Assembly (NCBI GenBank): GCA_009929775.1
Contig: RZZS01000010.1
Coordinates: 1-50,393, forward strand
Source: Alphaproteobacteria bacterium
GTDB taxonomy: Bacteria > Pseudomonadota > Alphaproteobacteria > Micavibrionales > Micavibrionaceae
Direction of reading: 5' to 3'
DNA length: 50,393 nt
The position numbers were made by a program, and so were the translations under genes. Shown here piece after piece: positions 6,310 through 15,452 of this stretch. The notes beneath the pieces are model-generated. The model saw nothing but the letters and a program-made list of their open reading frames with translations, had not been told where the DNA came from and ran no database searches. Every line of letters begins with the position of its first letter. Position 1 is the stretch's first letter.

Positions 6310-8886
6310 CTATCTTACCTCGAAATGCAACTCGTCGCCGTGAACGGAAACGATCACTTCGCTATTCTCCGAAACTTTTCCCTCAAGAATCAGCTGCGCA
6401 AGCCGGTTTTGGACGGATGACTGAATTACTCTTTTCAGGGGCCGCGCTCCATAAGCAGGGTCATAGCCCTTGTCCGCAAGCCACAACCGGGCCTTGTCGT
6501 CCATCTTGAGAACGATCCGCCGCCCGGCAAGGAGCTTCTCCAGATGGCGCAACTGGATATCGACGATCCCGGCCATCTGCTCACGCCCGAGGCGGCTGAA
6601 CAGAAGAATTTCGTCAAGTCGGTTAAGAAATTCGGGCCGGAACGCCTGGCGGACAACATTCATGACCGCATCGCGCACGTCTTCGACGTCCTCCCCGTCT
6701 TTTTGCGCGACGAGATATTCCGAGCCGAGGTTCGAGGTCATAATAAGGACGGTATTGGCAAAATCGACTGTGCGCCCCTGCCCGTCCGTAAGCCGACCGT
6801 CGTCCAGGACCTGAAGCAGGATATTGAACACATCCGGGTGAGCCTTCTCGATCTCGTCGAACAGGACGACCTGATAGGGTCTGCGCCGAACCGCCTCGGT
6901 CAAGGCCCCGCCTTCCTCGTAGCCCACATAGCCTGGTGGCGCGCCAATCATGCGCGATACAGAATGTTTTTCCATGTATTCCGACATGTCGAGCCGAACC
7001 ATGGCACTGTCGTCGTCGAAAAGAAATTCCGCGAGCGCCTTGGTCAGCTCAGTCTTGCCGACGCCGGTAGGCCCAAGGAACAGGAAGGACCCGATCGGTC
7101 GCCGCGGATCCTGAAGGCCCGCGCGCGAGCGACGAACTGCATCGGCAACAGCCTTGACCGCATCGTTCTGACCGACAACCCGGCGCGTTATGTTCTCCTC
7201 CATACCGAGAAGCTTCTCGCGTTCGCCCTCGAGCATCTTGTCGACGGGAATGCCCGTCCATTTGCTAACGATCCCGGCAATGTCGTCCTCGGTGACTTCC
7301 TCGTTGATCAGGGCTTTTTCGGCAACCGTCGATGCCTCGTCGAGCTTCCTCTCCAGTTCCGGAATGACCGAGTATTTCACCTCGCTCGCCTTTGCCCAGT
7401 CGCCTTCCCGCTCTGCCCTCTCCAGATCGCTGCGGGCGCGGTCGAGTTCCTCGGTCCAGCGCTGGCCCGCGTTCAGCTTTTCTTTCTCGGCCATCCACTG
7501 CGATGTCAGGTCCGCTGCCCGGGCCTCAAGATCGTCAAGTTCCTCCTCAATACTGCCCAGGCGTTCTTTCGACGCCTTGTCGCTTTCCTTCTTCAGGGCT
7601 TCCTGTTCGATCTTGAGCTGAATGATCTTGCGGTCGAGTTCGTCGATGGCCTCGGGCTTGCTGTCCACCTGCATGCGCAGGCGGGAAGCCGCCTCGTCAA
7701 CGAGGTCAATCGCCTTGTCCGGCAAAAACCGGTCGGTGATATAACGATTCGAAAGATTAGCCGCCGCAACGATCGCCGAGTCGGTCACACGGACACCGTG
7801 GTGGACCTCGTACTTTTCCTTCAGACCACGGAGTATGGAAACCGTATCCTCGACCGTCGGTTCGGAGACGAAGACCGGCTGGAACCGGCGGGCCAGCGCC
7901 GCGTCCTTTTCGATATGCTTGCGGTATTCGTCAAGTGTCGTCGCGCCGACCATATGCAGCTCTCCGCGCGCCAGCGCAGGTTTGAGCATATTCGAGGCGT
8001 CCATCGCCCCTTCTGCCTTTCCCGCGCCGACCAACGTATGAAGCTCGTCGAGAAACAGCACGATCTCACCCGATGCCGCCCGGATTTCATCGAGGACAGC
8101 TTTCAGTCGCTCCTCGAACTCCCCGCGATACTTCGCCCCGGCAAGAAGCGAGCCAAGATCGAGCGCCATCAGGCGCTTGTTCTTCAAACCTTCCGGAACG
8201 TCCCTGTTGACGATTCTCTGGGCAAGCCCTTCGATAATGGCCGTCTTGCCGACGCCGGGCTCGCCGATCAGAACCGGATTATTCTTGGTCCGGCGTGAGA
8301 GGACCTGGATGGTACGGCGGATTTCCTCATCCCGTCCGATCACTGGATCGAGCTTCCCCTCTCGGGCAATCGCCGTCAGGTCGCGAGCGTAGCGATTGAG
8401 CGCGTCAAATTGTTCCTCCGCACCCGGCGTATCGGCCGTGCGCCCCTTTCGCATGTCATTGATCGCCTGATTGAGGCGGGTCGGGTCAATACCGCAGTCT
8501 TCGAGAAATCCCGCAACATCGGCGCGCTTCTCGATGGACATGGCCTGCAGGATTCGTTCTGCGGTAACGAATTTATCGCCCGCTTTTTCTCCGAGACTTC
8601 CCGCGCTGTCGAGAATCTTGGCGAGATCTGTGGAAAGCCGGAGCTGTCCGGCGCCGGAGCCGCTGACGACCGGAAATTTCGCCAGTGCCTCCTCGACCTC
8701 GCGGCGGAGACGTTTTAAATCGGCCCCTGCCGCCACCAGCAATCGGACGACAACGCCGCCCTCTTCGTCGAGCATGACGCGCAAAAGATGCTCGGGCTCC
8801 AGAGACTGGTGGCCGGAGCGCATCGCAAGCGTCTGGGCGGCCTGCAAAAACCCCTTCGTCGTATCGGTAAACCTGTCGAAATTCAT
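6310..8886 (-). CDS. clpB: ClpB disaggregase
   Basis: An 858-residue AAA+ chaperone that, with DnaK, pulls proteins out of aggregates. ATG 8886 (MNFDRFTD) is the family start; an in-frame ATG at 8928 would place the terminator hairpin inside the gene. The N domain is followed by AAA module 1 with [10 protein letters not shown] (about 200) and FLDELHTL. A long coiled-coil middle domain follows (about 400-520). AAA module 2 has [10 protein letters not shown] (about 605) and [13 protein letters not shown]. The C-terminal [15 protein letters not shown] sensor-2 region is intact. Length is normal and nothing is damaged. A heat-shock-type promoter lies immediately upstream. Confidence 0.98.
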   Translation of the reverse strand: MNFDRFTDTTKGFLQAAQTLAMRSGHQSLEPEHLLRVMLDEEGGVVVRLLVAAGADLKRLRREVEEALAKFPVVSGSGAGQLRLSTDLAKILDSAGSLGEKAGDKFVTAERILQAMSIEKRADVAGFLEDCGIDPTRLNQAINDMRKGRTADTPGAEEQFDALNRYARDLTAIAREGKLDPVIGRDEEIRRTIQVLSRRTKNNPVLIGEPGVGKTAIIEGLAQRIVNRDVPEGLKNKRLMALDLGSLLAGAKYRGEFEERLKAVLDEIRAASGEIVLFLDELHTLVGAGKAEGAMDASNMLKPALARGELHMVGATTLDEYRKHIEKDAALARRFQPVFVSEPTVEDTVSILRGLKEKYEVHHGVRVTDSAIVAAANLSNRYITDRFLPDKAIDLVDEAASRLRMQVDSKPEAIDELDRKIIQLKIEQEALKKESDKASKERLGSIEEELDDLEARAADLTSQWMAEKEKLNAGQRWTEELDRARSDLERAEREGDWAKASEVKYSVIPELERKLDEASTVAEKALINEEVTEDDIAGIVSKWTGIPVDKMLEGEREKLLGMEENITRRVVGQNDAVKAVADAVRRSRAGLQDPRRPIGSFLFLGPTGVGKTELTKALAEFLFDDDSAMVRLDMSEYMEKHSVSRMIGAPPGYVGYEEGGALTEAVRRRPYQVVLFDEIEKAHPDVFNILLQVLDDGRLTDGQGRTVDFANTVLIMTSNLGSEYLVAQKDGEDVEDVRDAVMNVVRQAFRPEFLNRLDEILLFSRLGREQMAGIVDIQLRHLEKLLAGRRIVLKMDDKARLWLADKGYDPAYGARPLKRVIQSSVQNRLAQLILEGKVSENSEVIVSVHGDELHFEVR

Positions 8887-8900
8887 CGTTGTTCCCGTAA

Positions 8901-8925
8901 TAAAAAAAGGCGGATGTCCGCCTTT
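8901..8925 (-). terminator. Intrinsic terminator of the DUF4167 gene
   Basis: aaaggcgga (8906-8914) and tccgccttt (8917-8925) form a perfect 9-bp stem with a two-base loop. On the minus strand it is followed by a run of T (8908 down to 8902). It lies 45 bases after the DUF4167 stop and ends only 15 bases before the clpB start. Confidence 0.85.
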
Positions 8926-8927
8926 CA

Positions 8928-8956
8928 ATATAGGGTACGTGCGCGAGGATTTAAAG
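8928..8956 (-). promoter_or_regulatory. Sigma-32 (RpoH) type promoter of clpB
   Basis: On the minus strand CTTTAAA (8956-8950) and CCCTATAT (8935-8928) are separated by 14 bases. The RpoH consensus is CTTGAAA, 11-16 bases, CCCCATnT, and alphaproteobacterial versions often read CCTATnT at -10. The expected start, 6-8 bases downstream (about 8921), falls inside the upstream arm of the terminator hairpin. It is positioned correctly for clpB and matches the known heat-shock control of that gene. Confidence 0.7.
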
Positions 8957-8969
8957 GTACCGCCGCAGG

Positions 8970-9350
8970 TTACGCGTCTGCGAATTCGTCCTGCCGGGCA
9001 ACAGCCTGGCTCCGCTCGCCCGCGCCCTTTCCAACGATACTTGACGGAAGCCCGAGATCGTCTTCACCTTCGTCGTACGCGCGGGCATCAGACGTGTCGC
9101 TGTCGCCCCAGCTGTTTATAAGACGCTGGTAATGCTCGGCATGCTGGAGGTAGCTTTCTGCCAAAACCAAATCGCCCTGCGACGACGCGTCTTTCGCAAG
9201 ATTCATGTACTTCTCATGCACCTGATAGGCGGTGCCGCGAATGCGTACGTCGGGGCCGTTACTGTCAAAGACCTGCGCGCGCGGCTGATTTCCTCTTCTT
9301 CCGCCGTTGCCCCGGTTCCGGGACCGTCTGTTTGGTGTGCCGTGCCTCAT
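8970..9350 (-). CDS. DUF4167-domain protein
   Basis: A 126-residue protein of the alphaproteobacterial DUF4167 family. The N-terminus is very basic and Arg/Gly/Asn-rich ([20 protein letters not shown]), suggesting nucleic-acid binding. The conserved block [20 protein letters not shown] ... [16 protein letters not shown] follows as helices at about 35-80, and the acidic tail is probably disordered. The function is not known. Its position between prmC and clpB is usual for these bacteria. aggtga lies 9 bases before the ATG. It ends in its own terminator. Confidence 0.85.
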   Translation of the reverse strand: MRHGTPNRRSRNRGNGGRRGNQPRAQVFDSNGPDVRIRGTAYQVHEKYMNLAKDASSQGDLVLAESYLQHAEHYQRLINSWGDSDTSDARAYDEGEDDLGLPSSIVGKGAGERSQAVARQDEFADA

Positions 9351-9574
9351 TGTATATTCACCTGCTATTTTAGCGTTACTTGCATAGTTTCCCGAATCAC
9401 CGATACGTACACCTTACACTATTTGCATACGTACCACCATATCCAAACAGCAAAACTATCCCTCCGTGCGAAGACCGCATTGGCCCCCGCGGATGCGTGA
9501 TTTCGTGTTTGCCTTGATGAAGTCAAAATACCGCCGGGGACGAAAAACAATCAACCAGCCCCGCAAGCATTTTC
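9351..9574 (-). promoter_or_regulatory. Upstream region of DUF4167 gene with twin TACGTA motifs
   Basis: This 224-base gap holds no gene. On the minus strand TAAAAT about 25 bases before the DUF4167 start could be a -10 box, but no convincing -35 accompanies it. atacgtac occurs twice, at 9403-9410 and 9427-9434, exactly 24 bases apart. Each contains the palindrome tacgta and each is followed by (c)acc. That spacing suggests a pair of protein-binding sites. Confidence 0.35.
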
Positions 9575-10435
9575 TCAATTATCCCCATGGGAGATTTCCA
9601 CAACCCGCGGAACGCCTGCCAGGTCAGGGTGTACGTCCTTCACTCGGAAACCAGATTCTTCCACGAGTCGCAGCACGTCGTCACGCTGGTCGTAGCCAAT
9701 TTCAAGAAAGGCAAGCCCCTCTCTGTCGAGAAGCCTCTTCATTTCCGTAAGGATGCTCCGAAAGGCATCCAGGCCATCCGGTCCACCCGCCAGGGCAAGA
9801 ATCGGGTCGTGATTTCTTACCTCCCGGGACAATGATTCTATCGCCGCAACCGGAATGTAAGGCGGATTCGATACGATGAGCGGAAATGTCAGCCCCAGAG
9901 CCTCACCCCACGATCCGACCCACAGGTGGCAGCGATCGGCCACGCCAAGGCGCTGCGCGTTACTCGTCGCCATACGGATAGCGCCGAATGATTTGTCCAT
10001 TCCATAGCCTTCCGCCCGTTCCCAGTCGTTTAGAAGGGAAATGAGAATGCAGCCTGTCCCGACTCCCATATCGAGGATCCGCTCCGGCGGCTTCCCAGCC
10101 AGCCGGTCAAGCGCAATCTCGACAAGCGTTTCCGTATCGGGGCGAGGATCGAGCGTGTCAGGACAAAGCTGAAAATCCAGTCCCCAGAACTCCCGCGTGT
10201 TATAGATCCGCGAGACCGGCTCTCCCGAAAGGCGACGCTCGACGTCGAATTCGATCCGGGCGAGCTTGCTCGGGCTGATTTTCGCATCGGGATTGGTAAT
10301 CAGGTCGCCCCAGTCAAGCTGCGTGTGATAACGGATAATAATCCGCGCATCAAGGTCGGCGGTTTCGATTCCGGCGGACCAGAAGCTGTGACGCAAGTGG
10401 TGATATAAGGGCGTTAACCTGTTCGGTAGCGACAT
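9575..10435 (-). CDS. prmC: Release factor glutamine methyltransferase PrmC
   Basis: A 286-residue SAM-dependent enzyme that methylates the glutamine of the GGQ motif in release factors RF1 and RF2, raising termination efficiency. The N-terminal helical domain (1-95) recognises the release factor, including GEPVSRIYNTREFWGLDF. SAM motif I is ILDMGVGTGCILISLL (about 120). The catalytic NPPY is at about 190 within LIVSNPPYIP. It starts four bases after the stop of prfA, whose product is its substrate, so the pair is one operon. The length fits the family. Confidence 0.96.
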   Translation of the reverse strand: MSLPNRLTPLYHHLRHSFWSAGIETADLDARIIIRYHTQLDWGDLITNPDAKISPSKLARIEFDVERRLSGEPVSRIYNTREFWGLDFQLCPDTLDPRPDTETLVEIALDRLAGKPPERILDMGVGTGCILISLLNDWERAEGYGMDKSFGAIRMATSNAQRLGVADRCHLWVGSWGEALGLTFPLIVSNPPYIPVAAIESLSREVRNHDPILALAGGPDGLDAFRSILTEMKRLLDREGLAFLEIGYDQRDDVLRLVEESGFRVKDVHPDLAGVPRVVEISHGDN

Positions 10436-10438
10436 GTC

Positions 10439-11503
10439 CTACATTTCCAGAACCGCGAGCTGATCGGCGTGATCATCGGCGGTCAACCCTTCTATAATCT
10501 CCTCTAATGCGTCACCATGCAATATTTCGTTCAGCTTATAAAGGGTCAGGTTGATTCTGTGATCTGTTACGCGACCTTGCGGAAAATTATAGGTTCGGAC
10601 CCGCTCCGAGCGATCCCCTGTGCCAACCTGGGATTTCCTGTTCGCGGCACGCTGCTCCATTTGCTGACGGTACTGCTCCTCGTAAAGTCTGGAGCGCAAA
10701 ATTTTCAGGGCCTTCGCTCGGTTCTTGTGCTGGGATTTTTCGTCCTGCATCGCCACGACGATCCCGCTCGGCAGGTGCGTGATGCGCACAGCGCTGTCCG
10801 TTGTATTGACGTGCTGGCCGCCCGCGCCTTGCGAGCGGTAGGTATCAATGCGCAGATCCTGCTCGCGAATCTCGACGTCGACGTCTTCCGCTTCCGGCAA
10901 GACCGCGACGGTGGCCGCTGATGTGTGAATCCGCCCGCCGGATTCGGTTTTTGGCACGCGCTGAACCCGGTGAACACCGGATTCGTACTTCAGATGCGAG
11001 AAGACGTTGCGCCCTGAAACTTCCGCGATGATTTCCTTATATCCGCCGAGTTCACTCTCCGACGCCTCGATGACTTCGATTTTCCAGCCTTTCGACACGG
11101 CATAGGCCTTGTACATGGTGAAGAGGTCGCCAGCAAACAGAGCCGCTTCCTCGCCTCCCGTCCCTGCGCGGATTTCAAGGATGGCGTTTTTTGTGTCCGC
11201 CTCATCCTTTGGGATCAGCGCCTTTTTGAGCGCCTCTTCAAGCTCGGGAATGCGCCGGTCGAGTTCGTAATATTCCTCCTGGGCCAGCGCCTTCATCTCC
11301 GGGTCGTCCAGCATAGCCTCAAGGCCGTCGCGATCGGCGATCGCCTTGTTATAGGCGTCGATCGCTGCGACCACCGGGCTTAGCTCGGCATACTCCATCG
11401 ACAGCCGGGCGAATTCCTCCCCCGACAGCCTCCCCGCCGACATCAGCGCGGAAAGCTCTTCATGGCGCGCCTTGATCGGCGCGAGTTTACTTTGCAGTGA
11501 CAT
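10439..11503 (-). CDS. prfA: Peptide chain release factor 1
   Basis: A 354-residue RF1, which recognises UAA and UAG stops. ATG 11503 ([11 protein letters not shown]) is the family start; upstream in-frame ATG 11569 belongs to the vapC remnant region. The GGQ loop [17 protein letters not shown] is at about 230, the residue modified by PrmC. The stop-recognition region and the ending domain ([18 protein letters not shown]) are complete. No clear Shine-Dalgarno precedes the ATG: the sequence just upstream is the end of a decayed toxin gene whose stop lies four bases away. It may have lost its original upstream neighbour. Confidence 0.97.
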   Translation of the reverse strand: MSLQSKLAPIKARHEELSALMSAGRLSGEEFARLSMEYAELSPVVAAIDAYNKAIADRDGLEAMLDDPEMKALAQEEYYELDRRIPELEEALKKALIPKDEADTKNAILEIRAGTGGEEAALFAGDLFTMYKAYAVSKGWKIEVIEASESELGGYKEIIAEVSGRNVFSHLKYESGVHRVQRVPKTESGGRIHTSAATVAVLPEAEDVDVEIREQDLRIDTYRSQGAGGQHVNTTDSAVRITHLPSGIVVAMQDEKSQHKNRAKALKILRSRLYEEQYRQQMEQRAANRKSQVGTGDRSERVRTYNFPQGRVTDHRINLTLYKLNEILHGDALEEIIEGLTADDHADQLAVLEM

Positions 11504-11507
11504 GTTT

Positions 11508-11880
11508 CTATGGAACCGGATAAACGCGTAAACCGCAATGCTCTTCAAACAATTTAAAGCCCGAATCACGAGTCAGAAGCGGAACGTCGTGGTCGATGCA
11601 GGCCTGCGCAATCAGCGTATCGGAAAACCTGGGTTTGCAGCCCAGCGCGATCAGTTTCGCCCGGGACAAACCGGCGCGCTCCCAGAAACCTTCCGTAACA
11701 TCCAGCAACCGCGCACCGTCCAGCCAACGCCTTTGATCGGCCGGGAAACCCGGATCGCTCAGGATCTCCGCGACAACCGCGGGCGGCATATAAACCCGAC
11801 CGGCTTTTGATCCGAGCCAGCAGTGCCTTCGGCACCTCGACGGTAATTTTCTGCATTTCGGTATCGCCCATGGTCGCCAT
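11508..11880 (-). pseudogene. Deleted vapBC toxin-antitoxin operon
   Basis: From ATG 11880 (after agaaggg) the minus strand encodes about 24 residues of an antitoxin N-terminus, MATMGDTEMQKITVEV then PKALLARIK. Near 11810 the meaningful frame switches to the C-terminal part of a PIN-domain toxin: [45 protein letters not shown], with stop at 11508. The toxin lacks its N-terminus with the first catalytic aspartate. The later acidic residues (the D of FSDTLIA and the D of TRDSGF) remain. An internal deletion joining vapB to vapC explains this. It cannot encode an active nuclease. Confidence 0.75.
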
Positions 11881-11940
11881 CCCTTCTGTATGGCATATAA
11901 CACCATATACCGGCACCACATTTCAACGCGGTGCCTATCC

Positions 11941-12008
11941 GAATTGGGGACGGAGTAAAACACGCGAATTGGGGACGGAGTAAAATGCTCCCTTTTTACT
12001 CCGTCCCC
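11941..12008. repeat. Direct repeat plus 15-bp hairpin element
   Basis: gaattggggacggagtaaaa occurs at 11941-11960 and again at 11966-11985. The second copy's ggggacggagtaaaa (11971-11985) is matched by ttttactccgtcccc (11994-12008), a perfect 15-bp inverted repeat with an eight-base loop. It resembles the extragenic palindromes mobilised by REP-associated transposases. It lies just after the ispG stop and could also act as its terminator, but no T-run follows. Only this one occurrence was seen in the window. Confidence 0.85.
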
Positions 12009-12017
12009 GTTTGAAGG

Positions 12018-13151
12018 TCACTCCGCCGCTTCACGGTCTTTTCCGGCCTCGATTTCGGCGGCTTTGTCCTCGACGAGGCGGACGAGGTGGCCGACGATGT
12101 CCTCGTCCTTGAGGCGGTGGTGCGGTTGTCCGGCGATGTAAACCTGGTGGGTGCCCTTGCCGCCGCCGGTGAAGCCGATATCGGTCATCAGGGCTTCGCC
12201 GGGCCCGTTGACGACGCAGCCGATGACGGAGACGGTCATCGGGGTGGTGATATGCGCAAGGCGCTCTTCCAGTACTTTTACGGTTTCGATCACGTCGAAC
12301 TGCTGTCGCGCGCAGGATGGACAGGACACGACGTTCACGCCGCGATGCCTCAGCCCCAGCGATTTGAGAATCTCGAATCCCACGCGTACTTCCTCGACCG
12401 GATCGTCGGAAAGCGAGACGCGGATCGTGTCGCCGATCCCGGCCCAGAGCAGGTTGCCCATGCCGACGGCGGATTTGATCGTGCCCGTACGTCTCCCCCC
12501 CGCCTCGGTGATCCCGAGATGCAGCGGGTAATCGCAAGCGTCCGCAAGTTGCATATACGCGGCCACGGCCAGAAATACGTCCGAGGCTTTGCAGGATATC
12601 TTGAAATTGAAGAAGTCGTTGTCTTCCAAAATGCGGATATGGCGCAGCGCCGACTCGACCATCGCCTCCGGACATGGCTCACCATAGCGTTCCAGCAGAT
12701 CCCGTTCGAGAGACCCGGCGTTCACGCCGATGCGTACGGAACAATTGTGGTCCTTCGCGGCTTTGATGACTTCGCGCACCCGCGCCTCGCTACCGATATT
12801 GCCGGGATTGATCCGCAGGCAGGCAGCGCCGTTTTCCGCCGCTTCGATGGCGCGTTTGTAATGAAAGTGGATGTCCGCGACGACGGGCACGTTCACCGCC
12901 GGAACAATCTCCTTAAGCGCCGACGACGATTCCCCGTCGGGACAGGACACGCGGACGATGTCGACTCCAGCCGCCTCCAGCGCATGAATCTGCGCGATCG
13001 TTGCCCGCACATCCGTCGTGAGCGTGTTGGTCATAGATTGCACGGTAATCGGTGCATCCCCCCCGACTGGAACGCTGCCAACAAAAATTTTCCGGCTTTT
13101 CCGGCGCTCAATGGCCCGCCAGGGCCGGTGTGCTGTGTGGTCCTGTGACAT
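12018..13151 (-). CDS. ispG: 4-hydroxy-3-methylbut-2-enyl diphosphate synthase IspG
   Basis: A 377-residue iron-sulfur enzyme of the non-mevalonate isoprenoid pathway. It converts methylerythritol cyclodiphosphate to HMBPP. The N-terminal TIM barrel runs from [17 protein letters not shown] through [11 protein letters not shown] and [10 protein letters not shown] to HLGITEAGG. The 4Fe-4S cysteines are in [13 protein letters not shown] (about 280) and [12 protein letters not shown] (about 315). Length is that of the short bacterial form. It follows the RodZ-like gene by 18 bases on the same strand, the usual alphaproteobacterial pair. Downstream lies the repeat/vapBC scar. Confidence 0.97.
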   Translation of the reverse strand: MSQDHTAHRPWRAIERRKSRKIFVGSVPVGGDAPITVQSMTNTLTTDVRATIAQIHALEAAGVDIVRVSCPDGESSSALKEIVPAVNVPVVADIHFHYKRAIEAAENGAACLRINPGNIGSEARVREVIKAAKDHNCSVRIGVNAGSLERDLLERYGEPCPEAMVESALRHIRILEDNDFFNFKISCKASDVFLAVAAYMQLADACDYPLHLGITEAGGRRTGTIKSAVGMGNLLWAGIGDTIRVSLSDDPVEEVRVGFEILKSLGLRHRGVNVVSCPSCARQQFDVIETVKVLEERLAHITTPMTVSVIGCVVNGPGEALMTDIGFTGGGKGTHQVYIAGQPHHRLKDEDIVGHLVRLVEDKAAEIEAGKDREAAE

Positions 13152-13169
13152 GGTGTTAAGTAAATGAAC

Positions 13170-14078
13170 CTAACGGCGCTGCATTTCAAGCATGTTTTTC
13201 AGCGCGTCAGCGCTCAGCGGGATATTGCGCCGGACTTCGCCCGCCTGACCAAAGGAAGGCATTGGCTCGCCATCCACTGTAACTACCAGCCCCCCCGCAT
13301 TACCGGTGGCAAGCAACAAATCTTCCCGGTCACGCGGGACGAAATAGGAGTTTCCGGCGGGCAAAACGCGGGAAAGAATGATCCTGCCCTGCCGGTCGCG
13401 AATTTCAACCCAACTTCGTTCCGTCACTTCGATGATAACGCGGTGCTCCGGATCGATCGGAGGAACATCTGCAGCTTCCGGTTCGGCGGGCGGCTCCTCG
13501 ACCTGAGGCACGGGCTGCTCGGGAGCGACCGCCGGGTCCTCGACCTGCGAAGAGACCGGGTCGCCATGCGTCATCCGGATTGCGTTCGGATCGACTGCCG
13601 GCAAATCGGAAACCTGTGCACGGACTTCCTGCGGCACAGGCGGCACACTCGTTTCAGGCTCGCCCTTGCCTCCGCTCAGAAACGACCAGAGCACGAACAC
13701 GAGGACCAGACCGGCGATCGAGGACGCAATTACCCATGGCCCCGGAATCTTGCTCTCGGAAGCGGGCGCGGGGAAATGCAGCTCCGGAGCGGCTTTGGCG
13801 TCCAGCGACTGGCTTTTGAAAAGCTGGACCATCTGGTCGCCGTCAAGACCAAGATATTCCGAGTAGGATCGTACGAAGCCGATCGCGTAGACCCGACCGG
13901 GCAGTCTCTCGACATTACCGGTTTCGATGGCTTCGAGTTGAACCGCCCTGATGCGAAGAGCACGTTCTATATCCTCAAGCGTCTGGCCGTAATGAAGTCG
14001 CGCACGGCGCAGAATCTCGCCGACGGGCATATCGGTATAATACTCGAAGTGTTTTTGTGCCGGTACCGGTTCGTCCAT
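13170..14078 (-). CDS. rodZ: RodZ-like HTH/transmembrane protein
   Basis: A 302-residue bitopic inner-membrane protein. The cytoplasmic N-terminus carries a Cro/XRE-like HTH (VGEILRRARLHYGQTLEDIE ... RLPGRVYAIGFVRSYSEYLG, about 18-80). A single membrane helix follows (PWVIASSIAGLVLVFVLWSF, about 113-133). Next is a Pro/Glu-rich linker and a C-terminal DUF4115 beta domain (VIIEVTERSWVEIRDRQGR, about 210-290). RodZ links MreB filaments to the cell-wall elongation machinery; alphaproteobacterial members are often shorter and less studied. It is the first gene of a likely operon with ispG. Confidence 0.85.
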   Translation of the reverse strand: MDEPVPAQKHFEYYTDMPVGEILRRARLHYGQTLEDIERALRIRAVQLEAIETGNVERLPGRVYAIGFVRSYSEYLGLDGDQMVQLFKSQSLDAKAAPELHFPAPASESKIPGPWVIASSIAGLVLVFVLWSFLSGGKGEPETSVPPVPQEVRAQVSDLPAVDPNAIRMTHGDPVSSQVEDPAVAPEQPVPQVEEPPAEPEAADVPPIDPEHRVIIEVTERSWVEIRDRQGRIILSRVLPAGNSYFVPRDREDLLLATGNAGGLVVTVDGEPMPSFGQAGEVRRNIPLSADALKNMLEMQRR

Positions 14079-14121
14079 CCCTGCCTGTTCGAAATCTCGC
14101 GGTTACCACGTTCGGCGGCAC

Positions 14122-15354
14122 CTACTTTTTCTCGAGACCATAGGCATCGTGAAGGGTGCGCACCGCGAGCTCAGTATACTCTTCGCCGATCAGAACGGAA
14201 ATCTTAATTTCGGATGTTGAAATAACCTGAATATTGATACCCTTCTCGGACAGGGCCTTGAACATCGCCTGCGCGACACCGGCGTGCGAGCTCATACCGA
14301 TACCGACCACCGACACCTTGCAAACCTTGTCGTCCGTCCGTATGTGATCGGAACCGATACCGGACTTCTCAAGTGCCTTGAGAGCCTTGATCATATCGCC
14401 GCGCGGAACCGTGAAGGTCAGGTCCGTTTTCTGGCCGTCCGCCGAGACGTTCTGGACAATCATGTCGACGTTGACGCTCGCTTCGGACAACGGACCGAAC
14501 ACCCTGGCCGCAATTCCGGGTACGTCCGGGACGGCCAGCAGCGTAATCTTCGCCTCGTCGCGGGAATAAGCAATCCCGTTGACAACTTCCTTTTCCACGA
14601 TGTCTTCCTCTCTCGTCACAAGGGTTCCGGGAAATTCGCTCCCGATATGGTCGTCGAAGCTCGACAGCACCTGTACCGGCACGTCGCGCTTGAACGCCAT
14701 CTCGACGGATCGCGTTTGCAGGACCTTGGCCCCGCTGGAGGCCAGCTCGAGCATTTCCTCATAAGAAATTTTATGTATTTTGCGGGCACGAGGCACGATG
14801 CGCGGGTCCGTCGTATAGACCCCGTCCACATCGGTATAAATGTCGCATCGCTCCGCCCTGATCGCCGCCGCCAGCGCGACGGCGGTCGTGTCCGACCCGC
14901 CGCGGCCAAGCGTTGAAATCCTGTTTCGTTTGGTGGTAATCCCCTGAAAACCCGCAAGAACCGGCACTTCGCCCTCGGTAAAGCGCTTTTCGAACTCATT
15001 CGCCTCGATATCGAGAATGCGTGCCTTGCCGTGTATGTCGTCCGTTCGGATCGGAACCTGCCAGCCAAGCCACGAGCGGGACGTGATTCCGCGCTTTTGC
15101 AGAGCAAGCGCCATGAGACCCGCCGTCACCTGCTCGCCGCTCGAGACGACGGTGTCGTACTCGCGCGCGTCGAACATCGGCGAAATAGCCCCGCAATAGC
15201 CAACGAGTTGGTTGGTTACGCCCGCCATCGCAGAGACGACGACGGCGATATTGTGGCCGTTCTTGTATTCACGGGCGACCTTGTCCGCCGCAGCCTCGAT
15301 CCGCTCGATATCCGCAACCGACGTGCCCCCGAACTTCGCTACGATCCTTGTCAT
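14122..15354 (-). CDS. lysC: Aspartate kinase
   Basis: A 410-residue enzyme phosphorylating aspartate, the first step to lysine, threonine and methionine. The kinase domain starts with VAKFGGTSVADIERIE and includes VVSAMAGVTNQL, STLGRGGSDTTAVALAA and CDIYTDVDGVYTTDPR. Two C-terminal ACT domains (VPDVPGIAARVFGPLSEA, about 265; VVGIGMSSHAGVAQAMFKAL, about 345) should bind feedback inhibitors. Length and motifs are those of monofunctional aspartokinase II-type enzymes. It is divergent from ubiG with a 98-base shared upstream region in which I see no strong promoter boxes. lysA and metA elsewhere in the window use its product. Confidence 0.97.
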   Translation of the reverse strand: MTRIVAKFGGTSVADIERIEAAADKVAREYKNGHNIAVVVSAMAGVTNQLVGYCGAISPMFDAREYDTVVSSGEQVTAGLMALALQKRGITSRSWLGWQVPIRTDDIHGKARILDIEANEFEKRFTEGEVPVLAGFQGITTKRNRISTLGRGGSDTTAVALAAAIRAERCDIYTDVDGVYTTDPRIVPRARKIHKISYEEMLELASSGAKVLQTRSVEMAFKRDVPVQVLSSFDDHIGSEFPGTLVTREEDIVEKEVVNGIAYSRDEAKITLLAVPDVPGIAARVFGPLSEASVNVDMIVQNVSADGQKTDLTFTVPRGDMIKALKALEKSGIGSDHIRTDDKVCKVSVVGIGMSSHAGVAQAMFKALSEKGINIQVISTSEIKISVLIGEEYTELAVRTLHDAYGLEKK

Positions 15355-15452
15355 CTGCGAACCGACTGCCCCTTGCTGTGTAGCCTTTCCCCGCCGGATG
15401 TACTACATAGTTACGCACCGGCGACCTGGATTCTTACAGAAAGGCACCTCGC

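Noticed and set aside
6544-8298. A 584-codon plus-strand frame inside clpB
   Set aside because: It is entirely antisense to a complete ClpB and matches no protein pattern; GC-rich codon bias opens such frames.
12087-14207. Long plus-strand frames opposite ispG and the RodZ-like gene
   Set aside because: They are shadows of well-supported minus-strand genes.
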